Positions 25,975 to 42,643 of a stretch of 64,000 nucleotides of DNA are shown piece after piece. The stretch covers positions 17,992,410 through 18,056,409 of the forward strand of contig CM119269.1 in assembly GCA_051294375.1 (NCBI GenBank), given 5' to 3'. Each line of letters begins with the position of its first letter. The stretch's first letter is position 1. The notes below the pieces were generated by a model. The model saw only the letters and a list, made by a program, of their open reading frames with translations. It was not told the origin of the DNA and searched no databases. The stretch is from Paraspadella gotoi (Eukaryota; Chaetognatha). A program made the translations under genes and the position numbers.

Positions 25975-27543
25975 GATGAGAAAGAAGAGAAAGGACGAGA
26001 GAAAATTGGGAGGATGGGATAAAGGAGAATGAATTGAATGTCAGGTTGGGTGGTGATGTAGTCATTTCTCGATTCCCATCAACGGTCCTATTTGACTCTG
26101 GTTCGCACGTAAACAAACTCACGGAATTTACTGCCAAATACGGACGGAACTTTTAGTTGTTTTTTTTTTTCGATCGCCGCTTTTATTCAACTTTCTCGAG
26201 AAAATCCGACTCGACGCTTTTTGCTGCTTTTTTAAATATATTATTATTAACAAAAAAAATTGTGGTTTTTATAAATGCTAACAAAACCTATTCGGTAGGG
26301 AAACGAGATTTTTCTATTTAGATATTATTTTTTATTAATTTTTTTTTCTCGCGTTATTCTTTTAGTTTTTGCAAATTGAAATTCTGACCTTTTAAACTAT
26401 TGCAATCTTTTGTTTTTTAAGTCTCCTGGAGACGTTCCCAAGGTACTCTTTCGTTTAAAATTAGAACGAAAACAAAAGATCGATATGTTTATATAAATAA
26501 GTGCATAATATTTAAAAAAAAAATAAAACACTCTCTCTTTTTTAATGGTATGGAGCAATTTTAGAACTAATTGTATTATTAAATAGCTGCAAAGTAGTCG
26601 GCGCGCTTTTTTAAGTTTTGTACATTGACCCTGATTCAAAACAATTTAATATTTATCTTTTTTTTATTACATACGGGAAGAATTTTAAGACATCTATGCT
26701 TTAACAAACAGTTTTTTAGCGCAATTCGAGTGAATTTTTTAAACTATTTGTTTTTTAAAAACTGCCACTCGTTTAGAATAGCTCTTTCACGTCGTTTTCC
26801 GTTTCTACCAATGAGAAAACGAGGTTGAGGGTTATTTGGACCACTGAAAGGCGCGGATCTCTTGTGCCACATATGCATGAGACGAGCGAATCCGGCACGA
26901 AATCGGAGCGAGCAAGTCTGTGGTCGAGAGACCAAAGATAATCGCTTCTCGGAAATTACAATCATTCTATATCTGGACAAATTTGTAATAACTACTGTTT
27001 TTTTTTCGCTTATTTTTTCCCCCTAACTTACTAATTGTTTATTTATCATTTGTTAGTTTCATATGTGTTTTTTAGGTGTTCGCACGTCCACTACAATGAG
27101 TTTAAAATATTAATCAGTCATGTTTTGGGGAAAAAAATGTTTTAAAGTCAAACGTGAATGAGATCGACGAAAGCGATTAAAATTACCGGACGAAAAACAA
27201 CTCGGAAATTGGTTTGAGACGGGCCTTTCTAACCTCCCGCTTTGAATCATGATTACGAGTATTTGACAACGTTTTTTTTATTCGATTCGTCTATTATCTG
27301 AACTTTTGCCGTTTTTATCAAAACAAAAACAAAAAATAAAAGTCGAAAAACAAGTCAAATTCCCCGATTTCGACAAAACCCTTTTTTCTTGTTTTTCGAA
27401 AAAAAAAAAAAAAGATGCCTTGTTAAATTCCTACTTAAAATAGTTTCCCTTCGCAACAAAATATTCTTATCGATTTCTGAATTTTTTGTTATAATTTTTT
27501 TTTTCCCCGTCAGAACCGGATAAATTTCGCGAGAGAAACTCGG

Positions 27544-27581
27544 GACGTCAGACTCAGCATCAGTGAATGCTAGCTGACGTC
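27544..27581 (+). promoter_or_regulatory. Iron-responsive element, first copy of the duplicated segment
   Basis: Identical hairpin to the one at 35046-35083: bulged C, AGCAT stem, CAGTGA loop, ATGCT stem, 8-bp lower stem. It precedes the duplicate of ferroportin exon 1. Its perfect conservation in an otherwise indel-rich copy supports the reading of the element but not two separate genes. Confidence 0.8.
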
Positions 27582-27723
27582 CGACGGAGGAGTTGATGAG
27601 GGAAAAATCCAAAAGGAAAAAACAGATAAGACTACCCCCCCCCCCCCGTTCGATTGACTTCGAAATCCGGCTATAAAAGCCGAGGACTTCGAGGAAAAAA
27701 AAAGAAGAGATTCCGTCACTGGG

Positions 27724-28918
27724 ATGAAAAATTCCGAAACTAAAAACGGAATGAGGAAAGACGACGACCAAAGCGACGTCTTGGGGAACGTCGATGACGG
27801 CGGCGGTGGCGGCCGCGGGAACGACGATGACACGAAGACGAGCGATGTCTTAGAGAGTAAGTAGAATCGTAAGCAACGAACGTAGTTTGTATTTGACATG
27901 TTTTGACCTTTGGGGTTCGGGACAAGGTGGTTTAAAGTTGAATCATATTATTTTCCGGTTTTTTTTTTTCTCTTTCCATTTATTTAATTTTGAAACTGTT
28001 GATACTTTCAAATCTTCCCATCTCCACTCCCCCTCTTTTCTCCTGACTTCAAACCGCCCTCCACTTTTCATTTTTTAAGGTGATAAAACAAAAGTAGTTT
28101 TTTCCTCGAATCGAAGTCTAAAAGTCAACACGCCCCTCGGTTATTAAAATGGTTATCCAAAAAAGGCTCTCATCTGAAACGCTTGAAGAAAAACTTAACA
28201 TTAAATTTAAAAAAAAAAAAAACAGTGATAAGGATTGACCGTATCGGCGACGGAATTTTTTTAAAGTATTTCAGTATACTGTAGGACTACTCGTAGGTTG
28301 TTATAAGAGGTTAATGGTGTATATTGTATAGTAATATGATAATGACGTTTGACTTCTAATGATAAATCAATGCGGGAGGTCTCTTTAGTTCTCGTTTCTT
28401 TTAAAAATCGATTTCGCATTTAGCTTAAATCAAAGGCCGTTGAGAATAAATTTAAGTGCTAATAAAATAGGAGATAATTAATTTGAGAAACGTATCTTAT
28501 CTCATCTCCGAGTTTTTTTTTAATTTTTTTCTAGCGCTTTGAGGAAGGAAAACAACTAGGTAATAAATTTGGCTTTGAAGGGAATTAAAATCTAGTAAAG
28601 ATCTCATTCTGTAAACGTTCAAGATTGCTTTCTTAATCTTCACGTCATAGATTCACGCTGAGCGAAGTGAAAGAAAAAAACAAAAAGCCAGCCAAGAATC
28701 GCGAATTAAATTCCGCCCTTTTCTTCTTCTCCCCCAAAAGTCTTTTGTTTTTGTTCTAATTCGTGGCGATTTATTTGGCGTTTAAAAAAAAAAAAACCTG
28801 TTTTAAATTCCGAACTCTTTATTTACGAAGTCCTCTTTCATGTTTTTTTTTTCTTTTTCAGTGGCCGACGCTTCGCCCGAGGCGGAGTTCGCACTGAAAC
28901 CCGATTCTCAATTTCAAC
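27724..28918 (+). pseudogene. Duplicate of the first two ferroportin coding exons, ending at a gap
   Basis: Exon 1 copy (27724-27856) keeps its frame and carries one extra codon in the glycine run, so the two copies differ by 3 nt there. Exon 2 copy (28862-28918) has several one-base insertions and its last AAG before the donor reads AAC. It then runs into the 25-N gap at 28967. The rest of ferroportin is absent from this copy. Read as the end of an overlapping contig, not a gene fragment. Confidence 0.75.
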
Positions 28919-28966
28919 GTACAAAATGAAAAACACAACCAAAAAAATAAAAAATCTCTCTCTTTT

Positions 28967-28991
28967 NNNNNNNNNNNNNNNNNNNNNNNNN
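28967..28991. other. 25-N gap at the junction of the direct duplication
   Basis: Copy 1 ends and copy 2 begins exactly at this gap. Confidence 1.
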
Positions 28992-29652
28992 CGACGAGTC
29001 GATGACTTCTTTTAACACAGATTTCCTTCTTCTCTTGCTTCTCCGCTTGACCCTAGCAACGGTGAACGACCAACCGCGGGGAGGGGGAGAAAAAGCAGCA
29101 GAAGAAAAAAAAAACTTGCGGAAACCGACCCAAGGTCATGCTTGGTTCGGACCGCTTGGTTCGTCTTCTTGTATTCGGCCAATCAACTCGGTTTTACAGA
29201 GTTCACGATTCGCGGTTCGCTGCCCGATTTGGTCGCGGGGACGATGACCCCAAGAAAATCGTTATAATATCGTTTTCAATGTTGTTGATTTTGATAAGAT
29301 TTCTTTTTTAGATTAATTAACGTTTGAATTTGGATTCAATCGGTAAAATATATACTTAGATTTTTACGTTATGTACGTCAATGATAAATTGAACTGAAAG
29401 TTCGGCAAAGATTTCTTCGAAGCCTAATTCCTTTTTTTTATTTAAAAAGACAACTAAAAGAATCTTTACAAACCATCTCATATTCTTTTTGTATATGGCA
29501 AAAGAAGCATTGGATCTCAGCAACTAGTTTTTTTTTTCAAATTCAAACCAAATTAAACTAAATACACACATCTTTATGTCAGTTTTGACCACGGATTGGA
29601 GGTATTCAGCTGAATAATTGATCTCTGATTATTTTAGCGCGATAGAATTAGT

Positions 29653-29734
<82 letters not shown>

Positions 29735-30419
29735 GAGAGAGAGAGGTCACGTTATGTAAATGCGGCCAGGAAGCGTTTGAAACCCGACAAAAACTCATCG
29801 TCCTCCGTCGTTTGGATTTTGGCGTCTTTCGCGTCGGACGGTGACTAAGAACGACGACGACGACGACTTCGACGAGACGACGACGACCTCGATAGGATCA
29901 GAGAAAAAAAATACGTTTATTTGTACCGTGACAAGATGGATCGAATGACGACAAATGACCTGACAAAGGACCGATCTGACGGAAAAAGAGTTAACCCGAA
30001 AAATTGACCCTAAAATCAAGGAAAATGATAAAAAAAAATTTCCTTCACGTTTAATAAAAGGAGTGACATGACGCGACGACGACGACGACGACGACTACGG
30101 ACAGAAGCGACGAAAATGAAATTAATGCGATGCATACGGTAACAAAAGATTATTAAATTATATATTTTTTTAATATTTTACTATTATCTTTTAAATCGCT
30201 TTCTTAGACGCAGGACAGTTAGAAAAAACCTAATTTATAGCTACCGAGTTTTTATAATGCAGTATTTATTCTTTAAAATTATCTATTTGCCTAATTCATA
30301 TTACTTTTTTAATTGATTGATAAATTGAAATGACAAAAACAAATGTCTGAACAAACGAGGAAATAGAATAGGATGACCCGAAAATGACCCTTAAGAGAGA
30401 GAGAAAGAGAGAGAGAGAG

Positions 30420-30468
<49 letters not shown>

Positions 30469-30476
30469 AGAAGAAA

Positions 30477-30514
<38 letters not shown>

Positions 30515-30579
30515 TTGCCAAAAGTAGGAAATGGGATGGGATGATCGAGGTGGAGTCGACGCACCATTCTTTCATTCTT

Positions 30580-30720
30580 TCGTTCATTCATTCATTCATT
30601 CATTCATTCATTCATTCATTCATTCATTCATTCATTCATTCATTCATTCATTCATTCATTCCTTCCTTCATTCAATCAATCATTCATTCATTCATTCATA
30701 CATTCATTCATACTTTATTC
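30580..30720. repeat. (TTCA)n microsatellite
   Basis: TTCA array; shorter and more broken at 23110-23225 in the first copy of the duplication, a clear length difference between copies. Confidence 0.9.
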
Positions 30721-30983
30721 TTTCTTTATTCTTTTTTCTTTCTTTCTCTCTTTCCATTATTTTTTTCTTTCTCTCTCTCTTTTTTTCTTTCTTTAATTCT
30801 TTTTGCCTAGTATTTCTTTGTTTTGTATGTACTTTTTTTGTTCAACGCGTAATTCGTATTTCCAGTTTAACTCGACTGAGGTCGTCGTCATCGTTATTGA
30901 AGTTGGTCGTCAAGGCAACCACGTCTGAGGAGAGGAATGGAGAAAATAGAGGAGAGAAGTGTGAGAGGAAAGATAGACGTTGA

Positions 30984-31077
30984 ACAGGCTTTGGTGGTTT
31001 AAGGCCTCAATCACTCTTACAAAATAATGACATGACTTGTAAGAGTGATGGAGGCCTTAAACCACCAAAGCCTGTCC
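30984..31077. repeat. Fold-back repeat with 39-bp arms, one mismatch
   Basis: ACAGGCTTTGGTGGTTTAAG...CACTCTTACAA is mirrored by TTGTAAGAGTG...CTTAAACCACCAAAGCCTGT with a 16-bp spacer. The right arm plus an 80-bp tail (AAAGTCAGGGGCAAGATAGC ... GGTTGTACCAATTTCATA) is repeated at 31362-31476. The first-copy counterpart is 23495-23586, with indels. Confidence 0.7.
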
Positions 31078-31361
31078 AAAGTCAGGGGCAAGATAGCTTA
31101 TATTATTAAATGAATGGATAATTTTTATATTGGTTGTACCAATTTCATAAAATTCAGCTCCTTGTATTTTGATGCTAGTGCGGAGTACAATAAGTATTCC
31201 CCGATCTAATACTTAAGGGAGTGGTCTTTTCATACAATTGAAACATTCTTTGAAATATTTTCCACTTCATTGATAGGGAAGCCAGGTACTCTGGGAGTGA
31301 ATAAACGAGACTGTGAGAGAGTCTTGATTGAAAGCTTGCAGGGACCTGCTATGACATTATC

Positions 31362-31476
31362 TTGTAAGAGTGATGGAGGCCTTAAACCACCAAAGCCTGT
31401 CCAAAGTCAGGGGCAAGATAGCTTATTTATTAAATGAATGGATAATTTTTATATTGGTTGTACCAATTTCATAGCA
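31362..31476 (+). repeat. Second copy of the arm-plus-tail repeat
   Basis: Direct repeat of 31038-31152. A mirror image of its tail end (AAATTGGTACAACCAAT) lies at 32451-32485, so the whole 30984-32485 block may be one mobile element with inverted ends. Confidence 0.6.
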
Positions 31477-32076
31477 GATCCATGCAGGGTCCCTGTTTCT
31501 GAACTATGAGCTGCTCACCACTTATTCGGTCCCTTCATACAAGAAGAAGCCTCAGAGATAACCAATAATCATTCACTCCCCCCCCCCGTCGAATCCAGAC
31601 GCCTCGTTGCTAAGTAACGAGGACGAGACGCGATCTCGCGATATCTGTCTCGGACACGCCCTATTGAGAGTTTATTGTTACAGTTGTTGAGATTGTTGTA
31701 TTAAATAAATAAAATAGTAATCAATTAATTTTTTGTGTATTGTAAAGTTTGCAGGTACATTCTAAATAATGCGGCTTGAGAGGAAAGAAAATATATGAGG
31801 TGCAATTTTTTGCTAAAAGATATATAGTATAAGATGAATGGCCATTTTCAAATTGATAACGAACCCTAAAAAGACTTTAATATTTAAAGAATATTGCTAT
31901 CTTTAAATACGTTGTTTCTTAAATTTCTCTATGTCGCTTTTAGTCACGGCAAATCGAATGGCCACTGCAACTCTCGCATTCTCGGCTTCGATGTCAGCCA
32001 ATGGTTTTATTGCATTTTCGGATTTATGGAATCTTGTCAAACACAGCGGATTGATGGCGGATGGGACGTAAAATGC

Positions 32077-32202
<126 letters not shown>

Positions 32203-32624
32203 TGATGGTTGCCTCGGACGCGAGAGATGGAAAAGATGTCCCGATCGAAATAAACGAAAGTAGGAAATAGTCAAGAAATAGTCTGTGTAAAGAAAATCAA
32301 AAGGAAAGGAGAATATATCTGTAAAGTAGCACGTCAGAAAAATAAGACAAAAAAAAGAATATACGAATTTTAGTTTCCGTTTTTATTTTTTATGTGTACG
32401 TACTGATAATTCCTCGTTTTAAAATATATACATTTTACAGTCAGTAGTATAGGAAATTGGTACAACCAATAAAAATACCAATATATTTATACAGTCTTTG
32501 AATATAGTGCAAGGCTTTTGTTTTTTTATTGCTTAAACGTTTCCTCAACTTCGACACGAGGTGTCACCTCTTTTGGGATCAGTAGCATTTTGTTTTTCTA
32601 TAGCTCTCTTTCCCCGGCTTCCTT

Positions 32625-32638
32625 ATTTCCATAGCAAC
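32625..32638 (+). promoter_or_regulatory. RFX X-box upstream of MEIG1
   Basis: ATTTCCATAGCAAC fits the ciliary X-box consensus RYYNYY-(N1-3)-RRNRAC at every position and matches 12 of 14 positions of the vertebrate form GTNRCCATRGYAAC. It lies 354 bp before the MEIG1 ATG; an identical site is at 25122-25135 in the first copy. RFX factors drive many cilium and sperm-flagellum genes, which suits MEIG1. Confidence 0.55.
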
Positions 32639-32991
32639 AGAGGACGACGAGAAATAAACACTTGAGAGTTTTCTCGAGCCTTCGCTCTTTTAATAATACT
32701 TGCTTAGAAATCAAATCCGTTGCTTAACTTTGAACTCGGGAGCCATTGATTCGAACATCGACTTCGAATTCAAATTTTCAAATAAACGAACCGGAAAGAC
32801 TGGCGAGAATAAAAAACGAATTTACGCAAAATCGTCGACAAAGATCGCGTCACAGTCAAGGAAGTGAAAAATTTACTTGCCAACGAACGGATGAACACAC
32901 TTTAAAAACGGATTCAGAAACGAAAAAAGCGGACCAACGTATGATCTGACGAAAAAGAAAATTTTATCCTTCCGCCTTCACAAAATTAACC

Positions 32992-33471
32992 ATGGAATCG
33001 AAAGAGGGACATTCGGACGAGATTCCGTCGAAAATCTGCAAGGAGATGGCGCCTAAATCTATGAGCAGGCCCAAACATTGGAGCGACATGGTGAGCGTTT
33101 TGTAATTTGACAGAAAAGTAAAAAAAAATTGTGTGATATTATGAATCCTTGTTTTTCCCTTCTTAATGCATTTTATCACTGTCTATGAATTCAGGTCGAA
33201 AACGCGTACAGATTTCAATTGGCCGGATTTAAAGACGAGATAGAATACAAAGCCGTCATGGGTTTTGGTGAGTCATTCTTTAAAATAAAGGAAGAATGAT
33301 AAAATAATGTATAATAAATATAAACCTTACCTCTCAGATTTGGTGGATCGGTGGCCAGAGACCGGGTACGTTAAGAAGCTCCAGCGGAGAGACGGATGTT
33401 TCTACTACTACAACAGAGAAAGGGAGTGTCCGGACAAGGAGATACACAAGACGAAAATATACGCTTATTGA
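32992..33471 (+). CDS. MEIG1: MEIG1 homologue (meiosis-expressed gene 1), complete, three coding exons
   Basis: Small protein known in mammals as a partner of PACRG in sperm manchette and flagellum formation. Exons 32992-33090, 33195-33267 and 33338-33471; donors GTGAGC and GTGAGT, acceptors TTCAG and CTCAG; phases join to 101 aa plus stop. Nearly the whole family sequence is recognisable: [17 protein letters not shown], then [34 protein letters not shown] and the exact family C-terminus KIYAY. Length is 101 versus 88 aa in human, the surplus being at the N-terminus. The gene lies about 1.6 kb upstream of the ferroportin leader on the same strand. A separate RFX-type X-box is 354 bp before the ATG. 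Function in this organism is inferred from homology. Confidence 0.94.
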
Positions 33472-34990
33472 GATGAGAAAGAAGAGAAAGGACGAAGAGA
33501 AAATTGGGAGGATGGGATAAAGGAGAATGAATTGAATGTCAGGTTGGGTGGTGATGTAGTCATTTCTCGATTCCCATCAACGGTCCTATTTGACTCTGGT
33601 TCGCACGTAAACAAACTCACGGAATTTACTGCCAAATACGGACGGACTTTTAGTTGTTTTTTTTTTTCGATCGCCGCTTTTATTCACTTTTTTCTCGGAG
33701 AAAATCCGACTCGACGCTTTTTGCTGCTTTTTTAAATATATTATTATTAACAAAAAAATTGTGTTTTTTATAAATGCTAACAAAACCTATTCGGTAGGGA
33801 AACGAGATTTTTCTATTTAGATATTATTTTTTATTAATTTTTTTTTCTCGCGTTATTCTTTTAGTTTTTGCAAATTGAAATTCTGACCTTTTAAACTATT
33901 GCAATCTTTTGTTTTTTAAGTCTCCTGGAGACGTTCGCCAAGGTACTCTTTCGTTTAAAATTAGAACGAAAACAAAAGATCGATATGTTTATATAAATAA
34001 GTGCATAATATTTAAAAAAAAAATAAAACACTCTCTCTTTTTTAATGGTATGGAGCAATTTTAGAACTAATTGTATTATTAAATAGCTGCAAAGTAGTCG
34101 GCGCGCTTTTTTAAGTTTTGTACATTGACCCTGATTCAAAACAATTTAATATTTATCTTTTTTTTATTACATACGGGAAGAATTTTAAGACATCTATGCT
34201 TTTAACAAACAGTTTTTTAGCGCAATTCGAGTGAATTTTTTAAACTATTTGTTTTTTAAAACTGCCACATCGTTTAGAATAGCTCTTTCACGTCGTTTTC
34301 CGTTTCTACCAATGAGAAAACGAGGTTGAGGGTTATTTGGACCACTGAAAGGCGCGGATCTCTTGTGCCTCATATGCATGAGACGAGCGAATCCAGGCAC
34401 GAAATCGGAGCGAGCAAGTCTGTGGTCGAGAGACCAAAGATAATCGCTTCTCGGAAATTACAATCATTCTATATCTGGACAAATTTGTAATAACTACTGT
34501 TTTTTTTTCGCTATTTTTTCCCCCTAACTTACTAATTGTTTATTTATCATATTTGTTAGTTTCATATGTGTTTTTTAGGTGTTCGCACGTCCACTACAAT
34601 GAGTTTAAAATATTAATCAGTCATGTTTTGGGGAAAAAAATGTTTTTAAAGTCAAACGTGAATGAGATCGACGAAAGCGATTAAAATTACCGGACGAAAA
34701 ACAACTCGGAAATTGGTTTGAGACGGGCCTTTCTAACCTCCCGCTTTGAATCATGATTACGAGTTTTGACAACGTTTTTTTTTATTCGATTCGTCTATTA
34801 TCTGAACTTTGCCGTTTTTATCAAAACAAAAACAAAAAATAAAAGTCGAAAAACAAGTCAAATTCCCCGATTTCGACAAAACCCTTTTTTCTTGTTTTTC
34901 GAAAAAAAAAAAAAAGATGCCTTGTTAAATTCCTACTTAAAATAGTTTCCCTTCGCAACAAAATATTCTTATCGATTTCTGAATTTTTTG
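33472..34990. other. MEIG1-ferroportin intergenic DNA
   Basis: AT-rich, no exon signals recognised. A GC-richer stretch at 34330-34460 (ACCAATGAGAAAACGAGG and after) has a CCAAT box and could be part of the ferroportin promoter. Duplicated at 25975-27490. Confidence 0.4.
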
Positions 34991-35000
34991 TATAATTTTT
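34991..35000 (+). promoter_or_regulatory. Possible upstream core promoter of ferroportin (IRE-containing transcript)
   Basis: TATAATTTTT followed by a pyrimidine stretch and GTCAGA at about 35010-35015, a possible initiator. A start there would leave the IRE about 30-40 nt from the cap, the distance at which 5' IREs work in other animals. In the first copy the matching site reads TTATAATTTT near 27490. Confidence 0.3.
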
Positions 35001-35045
35001 TTTTTCCCCGTCAGAACTCGGATAAATTTCGCGAGAGAAACTCGG

Positions 35046-35083
35046 GACGTCAGACTCAGCATCAGTGAATGCTAGCTGACGTC
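35046..35083 (+). promoter_or_regulatory. Iron-responsive element (IRE) in ferroportin 5' leader
   Basis: Hairpin with all canonical IRE parts: loop CAGTGA (CAGUGN), perfect 5-bp upper stem AGCAT/ATGCT, and a bulged C exactly five bases before the loop. Below the bulge come two more pairs (TC/AG), one bulged A, and a perfect 8-bp lower stem (GACGTCAG / CTGACGTC). It lies 141 nt before the ferroportin ATG. Iron regulatory proteins bound to such a 5' element block translation when iron is low. The same hairpin is identical in the first copy at 27544-27581. Confidence 0.9.
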
Positions 35084-35170
35084 CGACGAGGAAGTTGATG
35101 AGGGGAAAATCCAAAAGGAAAAAACAGATAAGACTACCCCCCCCCCGTTCGATTGACTTCGAAATCCGGC

Positions 35171-35177
35171 TATAAAA
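35171..35177 (+). promoter_or_regulatory. TATA box between the IRE and the ferroportin start codon
   Basis: TATAAAA inside the short palindrome GGCTATAAAAGCC, 88 bp after the IRE and 47 bp before the ATG at 35224. If used, transcription would start near 35200 and the mRNA would lack the IRE. A second TATA-like stretch (TATAATTTTT, 34991-35000) lies about 45 bp upstream of the IRE and would place the IRE close to the cap. Use of either is inference. Confidence 0.5.
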
Positions 35178-35223
35178 GCCGAGAACTTCGGAGGAAAAAA
35201 AAAGAAGAGATTCCGTCACTGGG

Positions 35224-40311
<5,088 letters not shown>

Positions 40312-40571
40312 AGCGTCGAATCCAACGTTCGACTTTGAGACATTTGAAAGCCTCCAATCCCACCGCGCGAACAAACAATGTCCTTTTCTTTTGTTTTCAA
40401 AAAATATCGTCGTCTTCTTTAATCGCGTCACGCTGTCTGGATCAAATCTTCCGTCTTTATTATCGCCGCATTTTTGTACAATTTATGAATCAAACAAAGA
40501 ATACTAATTTGTTACGGAGATGATATTATTGTTACGAAGCAATATTTTTTTTTATTTTAGTGTTAGCTAGA

Positions 40572-40657
40572 CAATGTCCAAAGTCAAGGGCCAAGTAAGC
40601 TTATTTATTCATTGAATACTTGGATAAGTTTTATATAGGATGTACCAGTTTCATAAT
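40572..40657 (+). repeat. Diverged solo copy of the arm-plus-tail repeat, just after ferroportin
   Basis: CAATGTCCAAAGTCAAGGGC ... ATGTACCAGTTTCATAAT is a diverged relative of the tail at 31077-31152. It lies 260 bp after the ferroportin stop codon, probably in its 3' UTR. Confidence 0.5.
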
Positions 40658-41348
40658 ATGTTAACAATGTCATAAACACCTCTTTTTAAGTTTTAACATT
40701 AGAAGTTATATGAAATACGTACGGAATTTTTTTTTTTTTCGCAAAAAGTAGATGTTTCGATTTGTGTTATTTGTAATTTGAGGTCATTATATTCACAATC
40801 ACGACGAAACAATAATAGTAATAATAAGGAAATGACAACGAGGGATAATTTTCGATTGAATAGCACTAATCGCGACAATATGGGGAAAAATTTATAGTTT
40901 TTTTGATTATCTGCTCTGTTTTTTTAACAATTTCCTTAGTATCGATTTTCTTTATTTGTTTTAGGCGTTATGGCATGTAAAACAAAATTCAACAGAACGC
41001 TAAAATAATTTTTTTTTTAAATAAGATGTTTCATTTGAGTATAAGATTTAAATGTGCAAGGAGGCAGATTTAGTTTTTTATTTGAAAACATTTTTACAAA
41101 GAATTCATTTTGCCATGACTCGTACTCGATGCGCTCGTGCCCGCTCGCACATTTTTGCAAATGGTCGCAAAGTCGTTCACATTATGGTTCATGACGACAA
41201 TTCCGAAGAATTTTTGTGTCACTGCCGACCGATTCGCCATTTTAAGGTCTACGTTTTGTTGGTTTTTGTTTTTTGTTTGTTCGTTAGTTTGTAAAATAAT
41301 TTTTTGAACATTCACTCTCGCGACGATCATTCCCTTTTGTTGATTTCT

Positions 41349-42568
41349 TCAGGTCTCCTTCCGTCGCCGTCCTCGTTGTCGATTCCTCGGATGTTTTCGC
41401 GGCCTTCCGCCAGAGTGATGATGATTTCCGATGCTCTTTTTTCCGGATTCCAGCCCGTAACCGTAGTCGACGACATAGGGTTTAATTTTCATCGTTGCCG
41501 ATTTCAAACTATAGTGAAAATCCCTTTTCCAATCGTACCAAATAATGCCTAAAAGATGAAAAACCAAAATTAGACATTTGGCTGTGAGACAGAGACAGAG
41601 AGACGAGAATTAATCAGTTAATCAAATAACTTTTTCCGTATGGAGCGGAGCCTCCGGGAAAGTATCCCCCGTTAAGGTTGACGCGGTCCTGACAATTTCG
41701 GAACCACCAACCGCCCGTCGTCGCTCGAGCGCAATTCTCCAGAGCGTCGAAGTCGTTGTCCACGTCGCGAGTCCTTGACGGAACGGAAGAGGGCGTGGTG
41801 CGAGGGGGGAAAAGCAAAAGAAAAACGGTATTTAAAGTGAAGTAAGTAATAAATTAAATTGAAAGCTGGTTTCAAGTATACTAGTAGGGACCAACTCCAG
41901 AGATAATATAAAATTTCGACTATTAGCAAAGTACTTTTAGTTGTCTTGACTAAATATTTAAACAATCATTTTCAAAAAAAAATTATATTATACGTCTTGA
42001 TTAATACATTAAATATTACTTGTCTTTTTTAATATTATAAAATTTTTTTTAGAAATCTTAAAATTTTTTGATGGATTCTGATAGAGCATTAAAAGTTAAA
42101 TAAGAAATATAATTACAGCTTTTAAAATTTTTACGTTTTCTATGTGAAAAATAAAAAAAACTGATAAAATCATCGAAGAGTGATGATGATGATGATTTTT
42201 TTACGGTTTTTTCTTATTTTTGACTCACTTATCATAAAAATATTTAAAAAAGAATTATATACTTTGTGTAGACAACTTTTTATGAGCTATCTGAATCTGG
42301 TCTTAAAATTTAAAAAATTATCAAAAAAAAATTTTGGCCTTTCTATTTATAAATAAATATTAAAAAATTAATTATTTGGGTATAGAGCCACATAAGAAAT
42401 GTTTTGTCCATTGAAAGTATACTTAAAAATGTATAAATTTTCGTTTGAGCATATAATCATTCTAAATTTTTGATTCACTCCATTGAGTGGGGTTACCCCT
42501 AATACTAGTACTTCTGCCGTTATGCTCTTCCTTTCAGCCCGAATTTTTTTTTCGTCTCTCTCTCTCTA

Positions 42569-42643
<75 letters not shown>

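Larger units (their letters stand above)
21765..28966. repeat. Direct duplication, copy 1 (about 7.2 kb)
   Basis: Matches 28992-36445 end to end in the same order: CCTAGCAACGG block, GA repeat, TTCA repeat, fold-back element, MEIG1, IRE, ferroportin exons 1-2. Differences are mostly single-base indels plus microsatellite length. A 10-N gap (22401-22410) stands where copy 2 has a GA repeat and about 130 bp more. It ends exactly at a 25-N gap. Confidence 0.9.

Noticed and set aside
29002-29247. ORF beginning MTSFNTDFLL with a CCAAT box in it
   Set aside because: Frame not shared with the first copy (21760-22023 version differs by indels) and no recognisable domain; more like promoter or UTR DNA.
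41052-41330. 80-residue ORF between ferroportin and the fibrinogen gene
   Set aside because: No homology recognised and no splice partners; this is likely 3' UTR or intergenic DNA of the converging genes.
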